A stretch of 64,000 nt of DNA from Rhyzopertha dominica (lineage: Eukaryota > Arthropoda > Insecta > Coleoptera > Bostrichidae): the NCBI GenBank assembly GCA_025024175.1, contig QCXZ01000041.1, positions 23,617,786 to 23,681,785 of the forward strand. The letters run 5' to 3'. Below, piece by piece: positions 38,501 through 47,500 of the stretch. A program made the translations under genes and the position numbers. Positions within the stretch are counted from its first letter, which is position 1. Each line of letters starts with the position of its first letter. Below the pieces are notes generated by a model that was not told where the DNA came from, made no database searches, and was given only the letters and a program-made list of their open reading frames with translations.

Positions 38501-41500
38501 CATAAACTACTTAGTGTAAGGTAAAAAATTATATTAATGAAAAAATTCTATATTGTAAGAACAAATGTCAGGACTGTTTCCTAAAAAAAGCATATATATG
38601 GAACAACTTTTTTAAGTTGGATAAGGATAGATCGCTAAAATACACAAATTTTCATTGCATTGTTAATCCTTAGGTTGGCAATTTTTCATTCAAAGTAAAT
38701 TCATTTCTTGTTTGTAGTAGTTGCAATTCTGTCACATAGTGAAAATATTTAAAAAGAAGTAAATCTTTAAGGTATTTTAAGAACCCACACAAATGTAAAA
38801 CAAAACAAATACAATAACTACTTATTTTAGTTATCACATTGCAGATTTGCAGATTTTCTTTGAAATATTATTATAAGAAAAAATACTTGAAGTATACATA
38901 ATATCTTTCATATTCAGGAAATTATTATGAACTTTGTCTTTTACATTTTTTTAAATAATACATCACTAATGCAATTTTAACAATTAATCATTCAAATTGT
39001 AACTGTCAATAAAATATGTTTTACACCATTCCTGCTACACTTAGATACAAAATATATGGCATCCTAGGATTTGTACATAAATTTTAATAACCTGAAAGAG
39101 CAGATAGATAGTTTTTTACAAAATGAAAGTAGTGACAAATTGAATTCTCCCAACCCATTAAAAAAAAATTATGCTCTTCAACGCTAACTTACCATCAGGA
39201 TCCAACATTCTGGGAATGTCCAGGTACTTTTCGGCTACGTCAAAGGCAGTGTTCAAGTTCTCAAGCGGGTTGTCCTTGGACAACTTGCTATAGTCGATGA
39301 GATCAGGACGGTGGCGATGGATAAGTGCACAGAAGGCCAAACCATCCTTGAAGGAAAGATGGAAGTTCTGAACGTTAACATTCTTGTATGGAGCCGTCTT
39401 CCTCTGGCACCAAAGCAATAATCCTTCTTTTGCAGTCATTTCCTCGACTGAGATGTCTTGGATGGCGAAGCGGAGAATGATTGTCCAAATCATACCAAGA
39501 GTCATCTTAAGGTTGCCATCCACAATTTCTAAAAGAAATATTATATATAATAAATTTGCATTTTTTGATACTTCTACATAATTTTTGTTTATTTTTTATT
39601 TATACACAGAAAAATCTTATTATACATATAATAATAATTCCAACTGGATAACTGGAAACAACACTTTGAAGGCAATTTTCTAGTTTTCTTCTTATCAATT
39701 AATTAGCGTGTTTTGATAAAAATTGCAGACATAATTGAAATATTAGTTGCAGTTAAAAAAGGGCAGTTATATCAACTCCTGTGACTTTTCAACTTGGATT
39801 TTGCAAACAGCAGCTCTACTTTCGATTACTCCTTTTTTACCTAGATTCAATCAAAGAAAATTTTGTATAATTAAGTAGAAATACCAATTTCTCTACAACA
39901 ATGTCAATGAATGAAAAAAGATTAACAGTATTATAAAAAATTTTATTCCAATATTTCATCATATTAACTAATTTAGATCATTAAATCACCACATAAGGAG
40001 TTTACTCTGTGTTTTTGAACCTCGATTAAGCCTCAATAACATTAAGTAACAGAATACATATTTTCTAAAGCATTTTATTTCTATAATTTTTAAGGATGTC
40101 CCTAAATGTTTGCGAGAATTTTCCTGCCGTAACATATCCTTTTTGCATATGGAATTATCAGGTTATTATTATGTCCACATAGCAAAGATAAATGGCACAA
40201 AGAATTCTTTCATATATATATGCATCAAATTGTATATTTCGTAAAATGCAATGGTTCCTAGTTATTAAAAATAATATTATTATAGTATATTGTTTTATTA
40301 AGATTGAAAGTGTTAGTTTTTTTGGGAAGCAAATTTTGCATTTGCTAGGTGAAAAAAAAGATGTTGCTTTTTCTCCAAGCAAAATTTAACTATTAATTTG
40401 AGCAAAATAATTCAAATCACATTGGGATAATAAAACAAAGTAGTTAAGTACTTGTTCAAACTGCGTATTTAATATCAATGTGGATAGACAATAGTAGTTA
40501 TTGTAAATTTTGTTGAATAAGCTTTTACAAAATCACCAAGTTTTAATTGAAATCGACAGTCATATTCCTAAGATTAAAATTGAGAACTTTAGCTCCTAAT
40601 ATTAGCAGTGAATATTTTTATTGCTAAGAGTCATTGTTTTTAAATAGTAAGTAAAATGTCAGGGTTAAAGACTCCTGGCAGTAAAACAATGTCATATTTT
40701 TGTATCACTTGGACAAAAAGCGTATTTGGGACATATCTCCCACACACTTCATACTTCATCAGTGGTAGCTTGTGTTAGTAACAAAAACTAATAGAGTTTA
40801 TGCTGTGTACTCATGCAGGCCACACACATCTTTTTGCTTCCAATGAGTTTTAGTTATAATTTTTAAATCATAATTTATTTTGTTGCAGTTTATTATACCT
40901 AGAATGCTGAAGACATAGACAAGTAAATCTATATTTCGAATATGCAAGTGACCCCACATTATTTTTAGAAAAACTGTAATAATTTGCAGTTAAGGTAGGT
41001 CTCCAGAAATACGCTCATAATTATACAGGGTTTCTATAAATGATTCATGCAATACGAACGGCGTTGATTTCTGAATTCTTTGTGCCGTCGTTTTGTAACT
41101 GCTGCCAAGCTACAATATGCAAGGCGATATTACTGAAGGTTGCAGATCAATGTCACACCACAGCTCTAAAATGTGAGCTTTCTGCAACCTTAAAGTTAAT
41201 TATCCCACAAAATACTACAGAATATGTTAAAAATACACACTCCCAGGCGTTTTCTCATATTAAAATATATCAAATAATTCAACAATTGGCAGATCACAAG
41301 TATACGTCACTTTCCTGAGAGGCGGCAAATTGATTTAATCGATAATTTCTATAAGCGCCCTGGATGCATGAATCATTTATAAAAATCCTGTTCCACTATT
41401 TTAATAACAGTAACAATAATTATTGAAACACGTTTAAGAACTGCATACTTTATAATTATTTCGGTCAAAGCTAAATTTGTTATTTTAAAGAGAACTTTGT

Positions 41501-44500
41501 GTAATAGTTTTTATTTAAATTCCTTACTGTTACCAATGCAAATCGGATAATTACTCATTGGATGTTAGTTTTATTACAGTGAAAATCTCTTTTAATGTTA
41601 AAATATAATATAATTTAATTTTTAAGCAGAAATGTATTGAAACAATAAGGTAACGCCTGCATATTAGGCAACCAGATCGACACGTTCGCGTGGTTGCCTG
41701 TTATTATGTTTTGGTCTGTTCACTATGTTCTCAAGGCTTTCAACGAAGAGTGCAAATGTGCAAGCATGGTTTCCAATGTGCGTGTCATTACACGAAAAGT
41801 ATTTTATAGGAGGCAGCATGCAAAAAAATGTGTGCGTTTAAACGCATGCAATTTTGCAATTCAAGGGTGGAACTAAAATAGTAAACGTCACTAATTTTTA
41901 TCTTTTTCACAAGAAAACGAAGTCTTCTTGATTTTTCAACGCTAGTGTCATAGATAAATTAATTAATTTATGCTAGTGTATAGTGTTTCGTACACTACAT
42001 ACAATATTTAAGAATAAGAACCACAGACTGTCAGAACTGAGAAAGTAACTATGACGTAACTGTACAACATCTTGGAACATTAATGTGGAAATGATAACGA
42101 AAGTCCCTAAATAATTACTGGCTTTTGGCAATATAGACGTAATATTTGGAAATACCAACAAAATGTTCGTATGGTTACGTTAAATGTTAATGTTTTCATT
42201 TGCAAGAAGCCCGTTTTTGTAAGCTCAAGGTGGAGGACACCGGACACGCCAATGTTTTGTAAAAATGCAAATATAGAGCAAATTCTGTATATTTAATAGA
42301 TGCATATTGAACACGTTTTCTATTGTTTTGCTTTTTGTGTGTAAAGTTACGTGCAATTTTGGAAGTACTGGTGTATACCATCTCAAANAGAGCCGTNCGG
42401 AAGCGGCGATAAACTGTAGGTCCCGTACGTATGTGGAAAANTTTGAAAAAGCACATACGTCTGCGTTCGAATTAGACATAGCAGTAGAAAAAGAGAGAGA
42501 ACTATAAAATATATACAATCACAATATTTTACCGATTATTTCATAGACATTGAGTTATAATATTATAAATTTAACAGTGTGCTACTACCAATGTCTTTAA
42601 AATAACACATACGGGATTACATTATACCTCAATAATACGGAAACATAATTCTAAACTCTAGAAATGTGAATTTAATATTGTATAGTANNGTTTAAAGAAA
42701 TGACATAACATTATGTTAACATTACGATATTTTGCACTTTGTTACACAATAATTTAAATTAAGATTTAGAATAACAGTTTTAACAACTAACAACATTATT
42801 AAAACTATATTTAATTTAAATGAGCAATCTAAAATAAATCACGTTAGATTTTAAAATAACAATGTTCTCACTCCTCTCTGGCATATCCGCAATTGTACAA
42901 TTCTTAGATAGAAACAATGTTTATATTACGCACTGTTTTCTTATTTATAACCGTTGGAAAGAGAATGATACGCGTTGATGGAACGCCTCCTGTCAGTGAT
43001 TTATAAAAGATTGTGACCACAAAAAAAATATAAGTCTTACTAGCAAATACAGATTAAAACAACTGCGCACAAACTTTGTAAAAACATATAATTTCAAAGA
43101 TTGCGCTCCATAAATTAAGCCATTTTGTAGAGAACTGTAATTTTCTCTTGTTCTATTTGACAAAATCAGCCCATTCATGATTCAAGTGTACAGCAGTTAA
43201 GTATTTGCAAATATCAATTGTAAGTGCTTAAATGTTTACACAGTGTTATGTTATCTGAAATCCCAACAATCGATAAATAATCTATGTCCATATAAATAAC
43301 GTGTACCTATTCCTACCCATTTCCGTTTGTCTAATCATTTTTGAAACTGGCATTACAATTATTAGTACCCATCCATTATCCTAATACGCAGTAAAGTTCT
43401 ACTGCTTATTATGCACGTGCTAAACAGGGTGCAAAACGACAGCTGGCGATATATCCGCTCAACATACCTTGGCACAGCTGCACACCGAACAAATTTTTGT
43501 AGTAAATGGTCTGTTCAGTGAACAACTGTTTGTAGGTCAAGGTTTGGGCAGTGTTCAAATATTTGTAGGGAGAGAAGAGAAAACTCTAGATTGGACCAGC
43601 CAATGAAAATAGATACGAAATTAAGGAAGACTAAAGGAGAGGGCGGGGAGGTTGTTTATATGGCAACATGGAATATAAGAGGAACCAATTATGATGGAGC
43701 TTTTAAGGATTTGGAATTGGAAGCAAAAAAATACAGGATTTAAATACTTGCTATACAGGAGACGAAGCAACGAGGAGTTACGGCAAGAGAGCAGGGAGGC
43801 TATATATATTTCAATAGTGGAAATGACACCAACATTTTTGGGACAGCTTTCTTCGTTTCAAAAAAAATGGAAGCATGCATTAAAGAAGTTCACACCTATT
43901 AATGAAAGGCTATGTCACATAGAACTGAACGGATTAGGGAGAAATATTAACATTGTAAATGTGCATGCCCCCACAGAGGAAAAAGATGAGTTTTATAGTA
44001 TACCTGAAAGTTTCTATGACAAACTGCCGAAAAAAGATCTGAATATATCTTTGGGTGATTTTAATGCAAAGCTGGGCAGGGAGGAAAGGTATAGGCCTAC
44101 TACTGGGGAATTTAGCCTACATAATTCGACAAATGAAAATGGTGCGAAACTGATAGGGTTCGCAGCAGGGATGGAGTGTAAAATAATGAGCACGTACTTT
44201 CAGCATAAAGAGATTCATTTGAGAACCTGGGAGGCATCCAATCGAAAAACAGTTAACCAAATTGACCATGTGGCAATTCAAGAAAAATTCTCGAAGGTCA
44301 TTAAGGACGTAACAGCATTTAGAGGAGCGGAGATTGGCTCGGATCATAGACTGGTATGAGTGAAAGTGTGTATTGACAGAACAAAACAGAACTGTAAGAT
44401 AAATCCAGCTATAAAAGGGTTTAATGTTGAAGCACTAAAGAAAGACGAAACAAGGAGAAGATATAAAGAAAAAAAAAGAATTGGCAAGCAGTAGTCCTAG

Positions 44501-47500
44501 GCAGGAAATTAACGAACAGTGGGAAGAATTGAAGAGCAGAATTAGGGCAGCAGCAGAAGAAATTGTGGGGAGGAAAAAGAGGCACAAAAGGGAGAGCTGG
44601 TTCAATGATGAATGTAACAGAATAAGACGAATGAGACAAAAAGCTTTCGAAAAAATGATTCGAACCAATTTGGAAGAGGATATACAGTCATATAAGGAAC
44701 AGAAAGCAGAAAGCAAACATGTATATAGGAAGGCAAAAAGATTGTATATTGAGATCAAATTAAGAAGTCTTGACGATGCCTATGAGAAGAAAGAAATCAG
44801 AAACTTTTACCGGGGAATAAAAAATGGTGGATACAAAAGCCAAGGAGGATTTTTGTTTTGCAAAGACAAAGAGGGCAATTTAATTGGAGACCAGGAAAAA
44901 GCAGTTGAAAGGTGGAAGGAGTATTTCGAGGCTATTTTAAATCCAGACGGCACTAGGGAAGATAAAAGTGAAAATGAAGACGTTATGGAAGATCTCATAA
45001 TTGTTTCTGAACCGACATGTGAGGAAGTGGAACAAACAATAGGCCATCTAAAGAACAATAAAAGCCCTGGTGAAAATGGTGTATCTCCTGAGTTAATAAA
45101 GTATGGGGGAGGATAGTTAACGGAAGACACATATGGTGTAATAAAGGAAATATGGCGACAAGAACAAATTCCAGGAGCTTGGAAAGAGAGTTTAATTATC
45201 CCACTGCATAAAAAAGGTGATAAGTAAAATTGTAATAATTATAAAGGAATAGCATTACTGGACACAACATATAAAATATTTGCTACACTGGTTAGAAATA
45301 GGTTACAAGTATATGCAGAAACTGAGATGGGGGAGTATCAGTGCGTTTAGTAACAGACCAAATTTTCATACTCAAAGAGATATACGCAACATGTTATGAT
45401 CATAACATTGGATTACATGTTGCTTTTATCGATTTCAAGCGAGCTTAAATTAAAAGATGTAGTATTTTTTCGGCTATGAAAGAAATGAACATACCACATA
45501 AATTGATACGCTTATTTAAGGTGACAGTAGATGACTCTAAGTGCAAAGTTAGAATCAATGGCTATATATCAACGCCCTTCACAGTGAAAAGAGGACTTAG
45601 ACAAGGAGACCCCTTGTCAACAATCATTTTCAATATTGTCTTAGAGTACGTTATTAGAAAAAGTGGGTTAAATAGATCAGGAACAGTGCTAAATAAGAGT
45701 CATCAATGTCTTGCCTTTGCTGATGATGTAACCATCTTGACAAGAACAAAAGAGGAATTGCAAATAGCAATGAGAAATCTTCAAGCTGCAGGAGGGAGTG
45801 TAGGATTGGAAATTAACACTGAAAAAACAAAATATATGCAAGTAAATACCAGAGATAACCACAGGACATTAGAAATCATTCTGGAAAATGGGAGAAGGAT
45901 GGAAATAGAGAAGGTGGATAGTTTCATATACCCAGGAGTGTTATCAACACTAGACAAGACAGTGCATTCGAAGAAATAAAGGCGAGGACAGTAGAGGGCG
46001 ATATAAATGCAGGACGATTGAATACCTATTTAAGATCCAAAGAAATATCAAGAGGAGCAAAGATACAGGTGTATAGATCAATACTAAGACCAACAGTGAC
46101 TTACGGATGTGAAACGTGGGTGCTCAATGCCGCAGATGCATATAAATTAGAAGTCTGGGAACGGAAAATACTCCGAAGAATGTTTGGGGGAAGAAGAGAA
46201 GGGGAAGGGTGGGAACGAAGAAACAATCAAGAACTGCAAGAGTTATACGGAAAAGAAACTATAACCCAGTTTATAAGAGCGCAGCGTATACGGTGGTTAG
46301 TGCATGTAGAACGAAGAACTGAGGACAGAATGGTGAAAAAAGTGTTNTGCATGAAGACAGTGGCAACAAGGAGACAGGGTCGCCCTCGAACAAGGTGGTT
46401 GAGTATATATATTTGTAGTATTATTATAAATGTTAATAGATAACGAAAACACCAATAATATTTTAGACCAATAGTCTTTAGGATTTGTACCTATTAATTC
46501 ATTTTACTTCCTCATACAACGGATGGAAAGTACTTTAACGTGAAAAAAATTTTCAAAATTTTTTATTTGCTCATTCGCTTTAAAAAGGCTGAAAACGTAA
46601 AAAAGCAAAATTTGAGCAAAAAATTTCTTGTCTGTGTGTCTGTGGTCTTGTGTGTGGGCGCGATAACTTTCGAAAGACAACATATGAACTTGAATTTTGG
46701 CATACATATGAATCTCTACTACCCAAAGTGACCTATTGTTTTTGGGGTAAGAGGGTATCGGGAAGGGGGTGAAATTGTGTGGTAACTACCTTTTTTGCAA
46801 TTTTTTTTATTTTTTTTTTCGTTTAAGTATGGGATTAGTAGTATAACTGCGAGTATTATTCGTCCTTATAAATTTTTGGTGCAGCAAACTGTTTAGAAAA
46901 TTCTAGCAAAAAAAGCATTCCTTAAAGAAAACGATCAGATAGGAAGTAAAATTTCTCACAAAACGTGTATTAAAAAATTTATCCGAAATTTTGACACTTT
47001 CCAAATATTTCCAAAAAACGTATTTTGGAATCTACCGATATGGTATTATATAGAAAAATAGAAATTTGTGATCGAAAATCACTCTTGCAATTTTTTTTGT
47101 TAAGTTAACATTTTTCGAGTTATTTCGAAAAACCGATTTTAAAAATTTATGTATTTTTGCCAATCTCACGAGAACCGTTTGTCTTAGAAAAAAATGTGTA
47201 GAGAAAAAATGCTCAAAACCTGATTACTGATAGTATAGTGTTAAAAAATAAAAGTGTAAATGTCATTTTGACAATCGGATGTGGAAGTAATGATTCAATT
47301 TGCAGCACCCTGGAGCGAGGGGCCAAACAAGTTACACCCATAAGCTATAATCTTTGTCTCAGGCTTTTGACAATGATGGTAAAAGGCCAATTGTTTAATG
47401 TGATTTATTGTTGTTGTAATTATGACAATGTTATGAGAGTGGAGGAGAAAAGGAGCTAACTAAAAACACGTATTTCACAAACTGTAATAGGAAAAAACTG

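Larger units (their letters stand above)
39529..43620. other. Long Actn intron, left part
   Basis: It contains a MITE at 41026-41390 and a perfect 9-bp stem hairpin at 41666-41699. A less AT-rich segment at 42180-42480 with N bases looks repeat-derived. No coding exon of Actn was found here. Confidence 0.4.
43660..46440 (+). mobile_element. RTE-like non-LTR retrotransposon, nearly full ORF2 but inactivated
   Basis: The element reads in the order endonuclease, linker, reverse transcriptase and short C-terminal tail, all plus strand. The ATG at 43660 opens MATWNIRG, the start of an APE-type endonuclease. The tail ends in GRPRTRWL. At least five frameshifts or stops are present (for example near 43738, 44358, 45115, 45226 and 45979). 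It sits antisense to Actn inside the 9.5-kb intron. Its 5' end beyond the ORF and any target duplication were not resolved. Confidence 0.85.
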
